DNA from: Girardinichthys multiradiatus
Lineage: Eukaryota; Chordata; Actinopteri; Cyprinodontiformes; Goodeidae
DNA length: 64,000 nucleotides
Assembly (NCBI RefSeq): GCF_021462225.1
Contig: NC_061816.1
Coordinates: forward strand, 25,343,049 to 25,407,048
Reading direction: 5' to 3'
This document shows positions 33,831 to 44,576 of the stretch, piece after piece. A model generated the notes under the pieces. It saw nothing but the letters and a program-made list of their open reading frames with translations. It had not been told where the DNA came from and did no database searches. Positions within the stretch are counted from its first letter, which is position 1; every line of letters starts with the position of its first letter. The translations under genes and the position numbers were made by a program.

Positions 33831-34339
33831 TGATGGCGCAGCTCCAGAACTAATGCCTATAACTCGGCAACCGTGCATGGTATTTGAAACATTTTCGAAC
33901 CATGGGCAACAGCCATCTCTGGTCCCGGATCAGGGAGATTTCCATAGTATTATGTCATTCACAGTATAAATTAGGACGATTGTCACTAATGGATTACTGG
34001 TCAAACTGTCAGTGAAAATACAAGGCAAAAGGCCTGTAGAATTCTTTGACACTTGGCGATCGAGGGGGGTTTGACGGTAAAACTGTGAGACCTAGAACAA
34101 TTATAAAGAAATTTTGTGAAAGCAGAGGCCCGGCCCTACAAACGGACCGAAAATAGTGGCTTTAGAGTGAAATGTGTGGCTGTCAGGGCGAGTTAAAAAT
34201 AATTGTTCAGCTCCATCCACTTATGTTCTCTGTGACTGAGATTTGGACTTTGTGATGACCACTACAAAACATTGACTTTGTTGTCCTTAATAATGTGGTG
34301 GTATGCTGAGCGTCATTGTCGCTTTAAAAGACCCATTTG
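33831..34339. other. Unassigned DNA after the possible LTR
   Basis: It might be the leader of an LTR element (contains GCCCGGCCCTACAAACGGAC near 34131), but no coding frame is visible. Confidence 0.3.
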
Positions 34340-34812
34340 TGTCCAAGCTTTACCTTCCTGGCTGATGTCTTGAGATGCTGCCTCAATATTTCAGCATAAT
34401 GTTTTTTTTCTCCTTATGATGTCATCTATTTTGTTAAGTGCACGAGTCCCTCCTGGAGCAATATATCCTGAGATCATAATGCTGCTACTCTCGTACTTAA
34501 TGGTAGGTGGTAGTGTTCAATTGCTTGTGCTGTGACCCAGGCTGTACATCCCTGGGCTGTGAGTTATACCACCCATAATCAAAACCTGCTACTGATCAGA
34601 TTACTGATCACACTTTTCTTTGAAAACCATGTTTCCACCTCTTCTTACTTTTACAGTTATGTGATTTTTTAAGTAAACTTCACTGATTGGTCTGTCACAA
34701 AGTCTAAATAAATGCATTGAACTTTGAGGTTGGAATATGACAATATGTGAAAAAGTACATATTGTCATATGCAAGTACAAAAGGTGTATACAACCTTGTG
34801 CAAGGCATTGTA
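34340..34812 (-). repeat. Tdr1/Sleeping-Beauty-like Tc1 relic
   Basis: GATGTCTTGAGATGCTGCCT (34364-34383), then TTATGATGTCATCTATTTTG and AGTGCACGAGTCCCTCCTGG are the antisense of the transposase region that encodes HKMDGIxRKE-type sequence in Tdr1-like Tc1 elements. GTCACAAAGTCTAAATAAAT (34693-34712) and ACCTTGTGCAAGGCATTGTA (34792-34811) form the end of a second Tc1-type terminal repeat. Both are decayed. Confidence 0.6.
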
Positions 34813-35237
34813 ATTTGTGACTTTTCTCTGTGCTAAATGATATCACTAATGACCCAGCAATAATAAGCCCTAAAGAATTAGTTTCTAGTAAAATAGTGGA
34901 AAAGTAGAATTATAAATGGCAGAACCTCAGCAAATGTGAAGTCATACAAATATCAGAACTGTTCGGCATGCTAACCACATCAGCTTTCTGATTTTTACTC
35001 GTTTAGTTGAATGATTCATTGTGCTAAAATCTATCGCTGATTTGGACAAGTGCAGCTGAGATTTAATGAATTAAAGTACGTAAAATGTAAGGAAAAACGA
35101 TGGAACATCACATGGTGGTGAACCGCCAGCAGCTGCATTTGATATTTCAATCCTTCTGCTTTTATCAGAGCGCCACCACGGAAATTAAATTAAAATTAAA
35201 TTAAACCAGAGCACAGCTGTATGTTGTTACATTTGTT
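34813..35237. other. Intronic DNA, nothing recognised
   Basis: No repeat or coding signal recognised. Confidence 0.4.
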
Positions 35238-35970
35238 ATGTTGCATTGCCATGGCAACGGGGTTACTTCTTACAACCGGGAGCAGCTGATTAGTATCTCA
35301 AAAGCTCAAATAATACTTAAACTACAATCCCAAATCCCTGATGAGTTGAAAAGGAGACGCCGTGGGTGCCGAGCAGGAGCAAAGAGAAGAGAGAGAAGGA
35401 GAAAGTTCAAACCATCTCTTCCATCGATTATGATGGGCAATGTGAGATTGTTGGGAAACAAGTTGGATGAACTCAAAGCCCTACAAACTACCCAGCCAGA
35501 GTACTGGGAATGCAGAATTATGTGTTTTACTGACACATGGCTGAAGGATCATATACCCGACTCCAGGATCTCTCTGCCGGGCTTTCTAACCATCCGAGTG
35601 GACAGATTTAAAGAGGACCGGCAAATGTAAAGGAGGTGGTCTGGCAGTACTTGTGAACAACAGATGGTGTCATCCAGGACATGCTACTATGAAGTGTCGT
35701 CTCTGCTGTCCAGATATTGAACTGTTGGCAGTAAGTTTTCGTCCATATTATTTACCCAGAGAGTTCACCAGTGTTATTTTGGTAACAGTTTACGTTCCAC
35801 CTTCCGCTGTTGCTGACACTGCATGTGATGCCATCAGCTCAGTTGTTGCTAAGCTACAGACACAACACCCCAATGCGTTGTGGCAATATCTGGTGATTTT
35901 AACCATGCTTTGCTCTCTGCTACACTGCAAGGAGGTGTACAAGAAGAAGCTGGAGAGCAAGCTCTAGCCT
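35238..35970 (+). pseudogene. Rex1-like LINE endonuclease, broken
   Basis: Residues from 35238 include a basic RRRRGCRAGAKRRERRRK stretch, SIMMGNVRLLGNKLDELKAL (expected NVRSL.NK.DEL), CFTDTWLKDHIPDS, in which the usual ETW is DTW, and VDRF. After a frameshift near 35620 come LCCPDIELLAVSFRPYYLPR and VILVTVYVPPSA. The GDFNH block is missing: after VILTMLCSL the frame enters a deletion. Mg-binding and catalytic residues are therefore partly lost. Confidence 0.85.
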
Positions 35971-36283
35971 AACAATATCAGAGATGTGTGGTCAGGGATG
36001 AAGAAGATCACACAGGTTTCAAGCATAAGGAAGATCGGACCAATGAATGTCTGGACAGAGCCAATGAACTAAATACATTCAATACGTTCAGTTCAGAAAC
36101 AAGCTCGGCATTCTCTCCTGCTCACAGCAAATCAGACATTCCACCATCCTTTGACACCCAGCTTTCCTGTCACACCTCAAATGTTTTATCTTCGAACTCA
36201 GCCATGGACCCTTCTGCTTCTACATGTTTGCCTTGAACCAAATCAGTAGATGCTGATGCTCCCTTTGCCTCCCCCTTCCACCT

Positions 36284-37620
36284 GTGTGTCTCAAGAGGTC
36301 AGGTGAAGATGCAACTGGAGAGACTGAATCGGCTACAGGTCCAGATCGTGTCAGCCATAGAGTCCTGAAGGGCTGTGCAGAGCAGCTCTGTGGAATTCTG
36401 CAGCATCTCTTCAATCTGAGCCCTGCCCAGAAGAAGGTTCCGGTGTTGTGGAAGACCTCCTGTCTTGTTCCAGCACCAAAGAAAACTCACCCATCAGTCC
36501 TCAATGACTATAGACCTGTTGCCCTGACATCCCACATCATGAAGGTCCTAGAGAGACTCCTGTTGGCCCACCTGAATAAGCTAACGATAAACCAGGACCC
36601 CCTTCAGTTTGCTTATTGCTGTGGAGTTGGAGTTGAAGATGCCATCATACACCTGCTTCAACAAACCCACTGTCATCTGGACAAAGCCAGCAGCACTGTG
36701 AGGATCGTGTTCTTTGATTTATCCAGTGCATTTAACACAATTCAACCTGATTTGCTTTGTCAGAAACTCCAGAAGACTCAGGTGGAGGCCTCAACAATCT
36801 CCTGGACAAAAGACTACCTGACAAACAGACCACAGTTTGTGAGACTGAATGGTTGTCAGCAGCACAGGAGCACCACAGGGGACTGTACTTTTACCATTCC
36901 ACGTCTCTCAGTACACCTCAGACTTCCAGTACCAGACAGACTCCTGTCACCTGCAGAAATGCTCAGATGATTCTGCAGTCGTGGGGTGGATCAGAAATGG
37001 ACCAAAAGCTGAGTACAGGAAGGTGGTGGACCGCTTTGTGGCATGGTGTGGGAACAATCATGTCATCTTGAACTCGACTAAAACAAAGGAGATGATTGTA
37101 GATTTTAGGAGAAGCAGGAATAAGTCAAAAACTATTTCCAACATGGGACAAGAGGTAGAGGTGGTGGAGGAGCATAAATACCTCGGTGTTCACCTGGACA
37201 ACCAACTGGATTGGAGATCCAACTGTGAGTTCATCTACAAAAAGGGACAGACCAGACTGTACTTCTTGAGGAAGCTTAGGTCCTTTGGTGTTTGCAGCAA
37301 GATGCTGCATATCTTCTATAAGTCTGTTGTGGAAAGTGTGATCTCTTCTGCCATCATCTGCTGGGGAAGCAGCATCAGAGCCAGGGACTTAAAAAAGCTC
37401 AAAGAGCTGATAAAGAAAGCTGGAGTCCTCTGGAACCTCTGGAGATCATTGTGCAAAGAAGGATAAAATTCATAAAATGAAGAACATTATGGAGAACCCC
37501 GAGCATCCTCTTCGTGAGACTGTTCTACAACAACAGAGTGTCTTCAGTCAGAGGCTTCTTTAGATGTGCTTTAGACAGACCGCTACAGGATCAGCATCTA
37601 CAATGGCTATTTTAAGAAAC
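36284..37620 (+). pseudogene. Rex1-like LINE reverse transcriptase, broken
   Basis: The frame 36284-36970 holds TGPDRVSHRVLKGCAEQLCG, LVPAPKKTHPSVLNDYRPVA, DPLQFAYCCGVGVEDAIIHL and FFDLSSAFNTIQPDLL (first catalytic Asp). The FSSAFNT wording is the classic Rex1 signature. A frameshift near 36880 spoils the GAPQGTVLSPF block; the next frame (36849-37466) retains CSDDSAVVGW (active-site DD), KTKEMIVDFRRSRNK, EHKYLGVHLDNQLDW, KGQTRLYFLRKLRSF and SVVESVISSAIICWG. A second slip near 37425 precedes the C-terminal tail. RNA-dependent DNA synthesis is not possible as it stands. Confidence 0.9.
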
Positions 37621-37661
37621 CTACACAATGAGCTGCAACAACATTTAATTTCTCTATGGGA

Positions 37662-38603
37662 TTAACGTCTTAAGCCCCACCCTCCAGAAAACGGGGGAAG
37701 CTCTAGGTTCTTTTTTGTTATGTTTATTGTTCATACTTCCCTTACTTAAACATAGACATGTGTGGTATCCTCTGAAACATCAGACTCTTGGCTAAAAGCT
37801 GATATAAACCATGTCTACGAACACCTAACACAGTTAAAACTACAAGCAGTTGAATCAGAAAAATGCAAGAAGTAAACGTCCCGACACACCCACACCCACC
37901 CCCACCTGCCTGGTAAGCAAAGGTGTTGTGAACACATACATTAATTCCTAGTTGTCAATAATTTGATGTTATTTTATTTTTAGCGATGCTGTTACGTATT
38001 CTATTGCGAAGATTGATTTTTTTTTTTTTACACTGGTGTTTCCTGTTCAATAAATGTGCTCCAGTATGATTCAACATAGCATTTTCTTGTTCAATTGAAA
38101 ATTATTAAGAAATAAATGTGGGTAATAAAAACTAAAAAAATCAAGAAACACAAGAAATCTCCTTTTTTGCAGATGGTGCCGAACTGTGCCAAAATGTGCC
38201 ATATGGTGCCAAAAGAAAAAACACCTACAAATGTCTTTACTAAAACCTCTGTAACTTTGCTTTAGTTTACCTCAGCTGCATGAAACTTTGCACAGGTAAT
38301 GTCCACAAGTGGATTTAGTGTTTTCTAAAGTTTGTAGCCTTGCTCATGATATTTCTAAAAGGTTTATATACTGTACAATGCAGGAAAAATTCTGGCGAGC
38401 AAAACAATCTTAATTTTTTCTGTGTGCCATCCTCATTATCCCTGAAACAATAGCTGCTACTGTGATATTTACACATCTGGTGGATTCTCCAGTGTTACCT
38501 TTAATTTGACACCAAGCTTATTTAAATAGAGCTTGTAATTGCATTTGGCCATGTAATTTTGAGCACAAACTTCACAAAAACGCCTTGGGTTACAAGAGGT
38601 TAA
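37662..38603. mobile_element. TTAA-flanked 934-bp element inserted in the Rex1 3' tail
   Basis: TTAA at 37662-37665 and at 38600-38603 flank 934 bp. Removing the insert and one TTAA gives GGGATTAATAAAGTATTTTT, identical to the uninterrupted site in the other Rex1 copy (minus strand, around 62900-62920). The ends, CGTCTTAAGCCCCAC on the left and CTTGGGTTACAAGAGG on the right, form an imperfect inverted repeat (compare CCTCTTGTAACCCAAG). TTAA duplication fits a piggyBac-type non-autonomous element. There is no transposase frame. Confidence 0.88.
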
Positions 38604-38640
38604 TAAAGTATTTTTGAATTTTTAAATTGAATAGAATTTG
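38604..38640 (+). repeat. 3' terminus of Rex1 copy A
   Basis: TAAAGTATTTTTGAATTTTT followed by AAATTGAATAG matches the terminal TAAAGTATTTTTGAATTGAATT of the copy at 62880. Confidence 0.9.
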
Positions 38641-38945
38641 TATCTGCCGCATCTCCAACATGTTTCCAGGGGTATACGGAAAGATCAAATCCGTAACAGA
38701 TCCTGGCATAGGAAACCCTCCATATACACATCCTTAGCAAATCCTAGTAGGATATTTGCTGGAAACAAATCTGTGATAGACCATAGTATTGGATCTCCTC
38801 CACATACACATCTATGACAGATCTGGTATAGGTAATCTTATGCATACACATCTATTACATATCCTAGTTTAGGATATTTTCTGGATACACATCTGTGATA
38901 GATCCTAGTATTGAGTACATCATTTAAACAACCTCCATCCTGCTC
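38641..38945. repeat. Degenerate repeat of about 60-70 bp units
   Basis: The phrases ATACACATCTRTGAYAGAYC and GGATATTTTCTGGA recur four to five times between 38690 and 38930, with drifting spacing. A decayed minisatellite is likely. The word TATACGGAAAGATC near 38672 recurs in inverted form near 48465, where another short tandem repeat lies. Confidence 0.6.
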
Positions 38946-39114
38946 AGATATACTCAACATTTAATCATTTTCTGGAATTTAAATATCAAGGAATGTGTTC
39001 AAATAACAGTCTCACTTTAACATAAGTCTCACATTAAGCATTTTGTTCAAACCAATTAACAGTTGTGTCACTCAAGTAAATGTAACAGAGTAAATTACTA
39101 AATTACTACGTCCA

Positions 39115-41410
39115 AAACAAACTTTTTCAGTTATTTTAATGAGCTTTTATCTGTGATATGTGTTGATTATGACTGTTTAATTATTGTGGGAGACTTCAAC
39201 ATTCATATTGACAATCCTGAAGACAGAAGCGCAATAAATCTACGTGACACGCTTAGAAAATTTGGTTTGACTCAACATGTTAAACAGCAGATGCACAAAC
39301 AGGGAATACATTTTGGACTTGATCATCACTAAGGGTCTAAACATTTCCAAGGTGTCTGTAACTGATGTTGCTCTATCTGACCACTTTTCTGTTATTTTTG
39401 AAAGCATCTGCAATGACTCAGCCATAGTGACATTATAAGAAAACGCATCTTAAGGACAGTGCCACTGAAACCTTTAACCAGATTTACTCTTCTACCTCCA
39501 CTTTGCCCAGTAACACTATAGATGAGCTGGTAGAAAACTTTCATTCTAAAATCTCGAACATCATTAATTCAATTGCTCCAATTAAAGTGAAAGTCGTTTC
39601 TGGGATGAAAATGTCTCCGTGGAGAAGTGCTCCACCAGTCAGAAGAGAAAAAAGTGAGTGTCGAAAAGATCATCAGCCAAAACATTAACAATGCTCGTGC
39701 ATTATTTGCCACGGTTGAAAGGTTAACAAACCTTCCTGTAACTGTAGCATTTGAAATCCTGCAATGAATTTGCTAACATCTTCACTGAAAAAACCCAAAA
39801 GATCAGAGAGGCAGTCAGCACATCCACATCAACTCCAGTACCAAAGTTGTCTCTAACTACAACTGATTCTGACAAAATTTCCCAATTTCACCAAATAAAC
39901 TGCAAAAACTTAGAAGAAATCGTACAGCAACTAAGCTCTTCTTCCTGCTGTCTCGATGTTTTACCCACAGCTTTCCTTAAGAAAGCTTTGCCTGTAATAA
40001 CATCTGATTTAACACAAATAATAAACGCGTCCCTTTTGTCAGGTGTTTTCCCCCAGGCCCTAAAAACAGCAATTATCATACCTCTATTAAAAAAGAGCAA
40101 CTTGGACAAGCTGCTACTACAGAACTACAGGCCTATATCAAACCTCCCCTTCATCAGTAAGATTATTGAAAAAGCTGTGTTTCAACAGTTAAACAACTTT
40201 CTAACAATGACCAACCGTTTCGATGTCTTCCAGTCAGGCTTCCTGCTCACCACAGTACAGAGACTGCTCTGGTCAAGGTGTTCAATGACATCCGTATGAA
40301 CACAGACTGTGGAAGAACTACAGTGCTGGTATTATTGGACCTTAGTGCAGCATTCGACACGGTTGATCACTCCATTTTATTAGAGCGCCTGGAAAACTGG
40401 GTCAGCCTTTCTGGAACAGCACTCAACTGGTTTAAATCCTACTTGAAGGACAGGGACTTTTTTGTGTCAGTAGGTAACTTTACATCAGAGAGCACAAAAA
40501 AAACAACCATGTAGTATTCCCCAAGGGTCCATCTTGGGGCCCCTCCTTTTCAATATCTACATGCTCCCTCTGACTCAGATTTTAATAAACAATAACGTAA
40601 GTTATCATAACTATGCAGACGACACACAGCTATACATTACAATGTCACCAGGTGACTATGAACCCATTCAAGCGCTTGGTAAATGCATTGATTTCTTCAA
40701 TGCATTTATTTTATGGATGTGCAAAAATTTTCATCAGATGAATAAAAATAAAACTGAAGTAATAATCTTTGGACAACAGGAAGAGTGTTTAAAAGTTAAT
40801 ACACAGCTTCAGTTAATACAGCTAGAAACTACCAGTCAGGCTCGAAACCTGGGTGTAGTGATGGACTCAGACCTGAACCTTCAGAGGCACATAAAGACAG
40901 TAACAAGGTCGGCCTTCTATCACCTAAAGAACATCTCCAGGATTAAAGGACTAATGTCTCAGCAGGACCTTGAAAAATTTGTCCATCTTTAGTAGAATTT
41001 ATTACTGCAACGGTGTCTTCACACGTCTCCCTAAAAAGTTGATCAGACAGCTTCAGCTGATCCAGAACGCTGCTGTCCGCGTCCTCACTAGAACTAAGAA
41101 AGTGGACCACATCGGCCCGGTTCTAAAGTCCCTACACTGGCTTCCCGTATCTCAAAGAATAGACTTTAAAATACTTCTGTTAGTCTATAAATCACTGAAT
41201 GGTTTCGCACCAAAATACATTACAGACTTGTTGTCAGTGTATCAACCACCCAGACCTCTCAGGTCATCTGGCTCAAATCTACTCTGCAGAACCAGAACCA
41301 GAACCAAACATGGAGAAGCAGCTTTTAGTTCTTATGCTCCACTAATCTGGAATAAACTCCCACAAAACTATAAAAGCGCTGAAACCCTAAGTTGCTTCAA
41401 ATCAAGATAA
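39115..41410 (+). pseudogene. L2-like LINE endonuclease remnant and reverse transcriptase, broken
   Basis: Endonuclease remnant: LIIVGDFNIHIDNPEDRSA at about 39181-39230, including the DFNIH motif. Reverse transcriptase: 39751-40299 has SDLTQIINASLLSGVFPQAL, PLLKKSNLDKLLLQNYRPIS and FDVFQSGF; 40278-40514 has VLVLLDLSAAFDTVDHSILL with the first catalytic Asp; 40534-40992 has GPLLFNIYMLPL and NYADDTQLYI with the catalytic pair; 40970-41410 has the LQLIQNAAVRVLTRTKK tail and RSSGSNLLC. Frameshifts lie near 40265, 40510-40530 and 40985. Catalytic motifs are intact, but the protein is in four pieces. Confidence 0.92.
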
Positions 41411-41670
41411 AAAACTTATTTGTTTAGAGTAGCGTTTGACTGTGCTATCTAAACTTTATTAGTTAAGTTTTCAGTCCAACTTTCCTTTCATTTTCTTATC
41501 CATCATTCTATTCTCTTTATTTTTTTTATTCCCTTTATGTCACTGTAAAGTACTTTGCCTATTATGTTTTTTATTTTAAATTTTTTTCCTTCATGTGAAG
41601 CACTTTGACTTGTCTTGCTGCTGAAATGTGCAATATAAATAAACTTCCCTTGCCTTGTGTTGCCTTTTCC
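39115..41670 (+). mobile_element. L2-like LINE, copy B, 5'-truncated
   Basis: Similarity starts within the endonuclease and continues through the reverse transcriptase to a 3' end ATGTGCAATATAAATAAACT (41626-41645) followed by TCCCTTGCCTTG. Four successive open frames cover the protein, interrupted by frameshifts. It is collinear with L2 copy A and shows what copy A looked like before its insertion. Confidence 0.9.
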
Positions 41671-41984
41671 TAAATGCGATGTGTTCTATGCTAGTACTTT
41701 GTGTCCACCACTAGAGGGCTCTGTACTGGATGCTGGAGATGTTTTTGTCTGTATGTGGGGAAATCCAGCTTGCACATTTCAACAGTTCTTCTATCATTGA
41801 GCAACTAATGGCTTCAAACGTTAGCAAGTGTAGAAAATCACCATCAATCACTTTACGTCTCTAACTTATGGAAAAATAAACAGATGAACCTGTGACGCTA
41901 CAAACTGAAAAGGTTTTGCTGACGCTTTGAAAGACACTGTCCTACCATGGGACTGGTGCAGTTATGCCCTGTCTTTTCCCAGTT
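41671..41984. other. Intronic DNA, nothing recognised
   Basis: No repeat or coding signal recognised. Confidence 0.4.
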
Positions 41985-42115
41985 ATGTTCTGTCTGTTCT
42001 TTTTGTTGTGTTTTTATATTAATTTCTCTTTCAATTACTTAATGTTTTTACACAAACACAAATACATTGTGTATAAAAACTTCCTTGGCAATAAAGACCC
42101 ATTCTGATTCTAAAA
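41985..42115 (+). repeat. LINE 3'-tail fragment
   Basis: Near 42072-42106 the plus strand reads ...TATAAAAACTTCCTTGGCAA then TAAAGACCCATTCTGATTCT, the ending shared by many fish LINEs. Only the tail is present. Confidence 0.55.
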
Positions 42116-42218
42116 TTGCCTATTGTCAGAGATGCTGAATAACAATAAGAAAATAACTTGAAGTAGCCAGTCAACTTCCAAGTCATAAGCTTTATGGCAA
42201 TATTGAAAATATGGCTTG

Positions 42219-42495
42219 TTACATATTTGTCAGACAAACAACAAATCTCATTCGAACCAACGGCTTTACTTGACCCCGAATGCATCTCAGTGGTGACACT
42301 GGAATAACAATGCGTACAGTTTCCTCTTTCTGCTTTCCTGGCATACATAGTATGGTTTTCTTTTGAGCTAGGGAGCCACTGATCACACAGAACCACACAG
42401 TGCCATCCACAAAGTTGGAGACTTTTCTGCTCATGAAACTCCACAGACAGCATTGAATGGATCTGGAGGTTGTCAACAACCATCCCATTCTGACA
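42219..42495 (-). CDS. Exon-like open frame with strong acceptor, unrecognised
   Basis: On the minus strand, CTCTTTTCTTTTCAG ends at 42496, an excellent polypyrimidine tract plus AG. After it two overlapping frames stay open. One gives 89 residues ending at 42219, including SNFVDGTVWFCVISGSLAQ and KEETVRIVIPVSP. The other belongs to a 177-residue frame. A donor-like GTAACA follows near 42220. I recognise no family. It may be an exon of an unknown gene or of the neuroligin transcript, a retro-copy relic, or chance. Confidence 0.25.
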
Positions 42496-42564
42496 CTGAA
42501 AAGAAAAGAGATTTAACCTCAAAGCAAACTTAAAAGTCTCATTGCTGCCTGTTGTCTCTTTCAA

Positions 42565-43174
42565 TTGTAGAAAAAAAAAACATTTTCAGCATTAATACAC
42601 TGGATTTCTGTTGGTAATCGTCTCAATTAAGTTCCACATAGGTCAAAGATTCACCTAACAGCTATCCGAAGCAGTGATCGTTTACATTTCAGGGAAACTT
42701 AAGATGTGAGCAACAAAAACAGAAGTACATATCTATATAGCAAACATTTTGTCGCACTGAAGCCACATTAATTTCAAAAGCTTCTGCGTTTTGGGTCAAA
42801 TGTATAAGTTTAATTTATGATTTGGCTAAATCTTTCTTTTTTTATATTTACCAGTTATCATTTTTTCTATTTGTGGTTATTTGTAGCAAGGGGGATGTAA
42901 AATTAGGCATTTTTCTTAATAAAACAGTGGGGAGAACGGAGTGAGGTAGAGGGGCCGCTGCGGCCACAACATCTATGATTTATAGTTCCTTCAACACCAG
43001 CAGATATAACCTCACTCTGAACTTTTCATTAAATCTGAGAGCTCTGACTAATGCAATCCTGTCCAAAGATGGGTGAGTTTTTAAATTCATAAATAATTAT
43101 GCTTGCCTCTATACTAACGTTAGGAGAATATGTTTTGTACATTTTTCAAACGTTACTTCTAAAATAAAATAAAA
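42565..43174. other. Intronic DNA, nothing recognised
   Basis: Short GC-rich patch near 42945-42970 only. Confidence 0.4.
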
Positions 43175-43400
43175 ACCAACAGGAAGTACAAATCTAGATG
43201 CAATAAATCAGCACTATATGCAGATGGGGCCATATGGATGAGAGGAAGGAACGTCTCGCATGTAGTAGGAAACATAAAGAGAGTAGATAATAAAATAGAA
43301 AAATGGTCATATAAATGGGGCTTCAAATTATCAGTGAGTAAATCCTGCTACAAGATTTTCACAAATTAAAGAAAGATTAATATAGGAAAAATAATATGAT
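43175..43400 (+). pseudogene. I/Nimb-like LINE reverse transcriptase fragment
   Basis: A frame near 43190-43400 reads NKSALYADGAIWMRGRN, in which the expected ADD is ADG, then HVVGNIKRVDNKIEKWSYKW and GFKLSVSKSCYKIF. WxxKWGFKxSxxKT is typical of I-superfamily LINEs in fish. About 70 residues remain and both sides are decayed. Confidence 0.65.
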
Positions 43401-44074
43401 AAGCCTTCAAAAAGTGCCAAGCCAGGTCAAAACCTTTTATTTGGTGCAGTATCTGACTTTAATTTTAAAGACACATAATTTTCCAACATAGTTGTTCAAC
43501 AAGACTAAACATCTGATATAAAACAATATTATTATTATTAAATTTAAAAAAAATGTATTTAATCTCTTTAACTTGAACGTATAGTTCTTAGGCATTTTAT
43601 TCTTTTCAGCTCAGTTTAAACAAAGAAAACTCGAAAGTGAATAAGTAATCTAAATAAATACAAAATCTTTTGAATAAGACCCCAATAAATAAACATTTAA
43701 ACCTAAAAAATCAGCTATAGAAATAATGTTCAGGCTCACTATATCAGTTTTAATTTGTTTTCATCATTTAACTGAGCTTTAATGAGACACCTGAGATTGC
43801 TTGTCCTCGATAAGCATTGATAGATCGGCAGAGTGGAAACAACGGTTACTTTTCTCTCTCCAGGTAGCGGAGCGTCATACAGGTGAACAGCAATGACACT
43901 GCTCTAGTCTTTCCCACCTGTAGTTGTTTTATTGTGCCCTTTTTGCTCTTTTGGTTGGTAAAAGCTTGGTGTACTTTGCACCTGGGTCCTAATAAAGCAT
44001 CACACGTCCAAGAATTATCATTACTAGCTAATGATATTTACCCCTCATCTTAGAAATAAAATATTGAATGTTTC
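43401..44074. other. AT-rich DNA, nothing recognised
   Basis: No repeat or coding signal recognised. Confidence 0.4.
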
Positions 44075-44148
44075 CACGTACCCCCTGCAATGTGCTCACG
44101 TACCACTAGGGGTACGAGTACCCCCGGTTGGGAATCACTGATCTACGT
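44075..44148. repeat. hAT-type terminal repeat fragment
   Basis: Minus strand: CAGTGATTCCCAACCGGGGG (44146-44127) then TACTCGTACCCCTAGTGGTA, ending near GTGAGCAC. CAGTGGTTCCCAACC is the terminal wording of many hAT elements. The matching opposite end was not found. Confidence 0.6.
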
Positions 44149-44576
44149 AATTTAATCAATTCTAAAATGTCTTAAATGTAATTAGTTAATACATACTAAC
44201 ATGGTTTAAATAATCAAAGTTGTAAATCAAACAAGATTCTGTTATTTCAAATTTATGTGGACGGTTTTTATAGAAGTTATGAAAAGTGAAATTGGGAAAC
44301 CGGAAACAATGTCCTGCAGTTCCGCTTGACGCCAGCACTCCGGCTGCATGTGATTATAAGCAATCCGAGAGATTCTATGTTCTATTACTACCAAATGTGT
44401 TATAGTCGTGCAGTTTATATCACATAACACAAATATCGATACATTTATGATAACATCTGCGTAGTTTGTGATTATTTTAAGCAGTTTTATCTTGGTCACG
44501 TCGCTATACCAGACACCCGCTGGCATTATAGCTGACAAGCTAGCTAGTTCACAGCATCTTTGCTAGCTTGGTAATA
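44149..44576. other. Sequence left of Tc1 copy 2
   Basis: A minus-strand open frame of 98 residues (44242-44538) with HMQPECWRQAELQDIVSGFP is similar to what I recall of a common, low-value repeated fish ORF. The DNA is richer in CpG than its surroundings. No function can be stated. Confidence 0.25.

Larger units (their letters stand above)
35238..37661 (+). mobile_element. Rex1-like LINE, copy A
   Basis: Endonuclease (35238-35970) and reverse transcriptase (36284-37466) parts are followed by a C-terminal tail to about 37620 and the 3' untranslated end ACATTTAATTTCTCTATGGG at 37641-37660. The 3' terminus TAAAGTATTTTTGAATT lies 934 bp farther on (38604), beyond a TTAA-flanked insertion. The core is very similar to the minus-strand copy at 62880-64000. 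The segment 35970-36280 is internally deleted. Confidence 0.9.

Noticed and set aside
42031..42218. C-terminal extension of the 177-residue minus-strand frame
   Set aside because: Runs into a LINE 3' tail and lacks similarity; at most the part near the acceptor is of interest.
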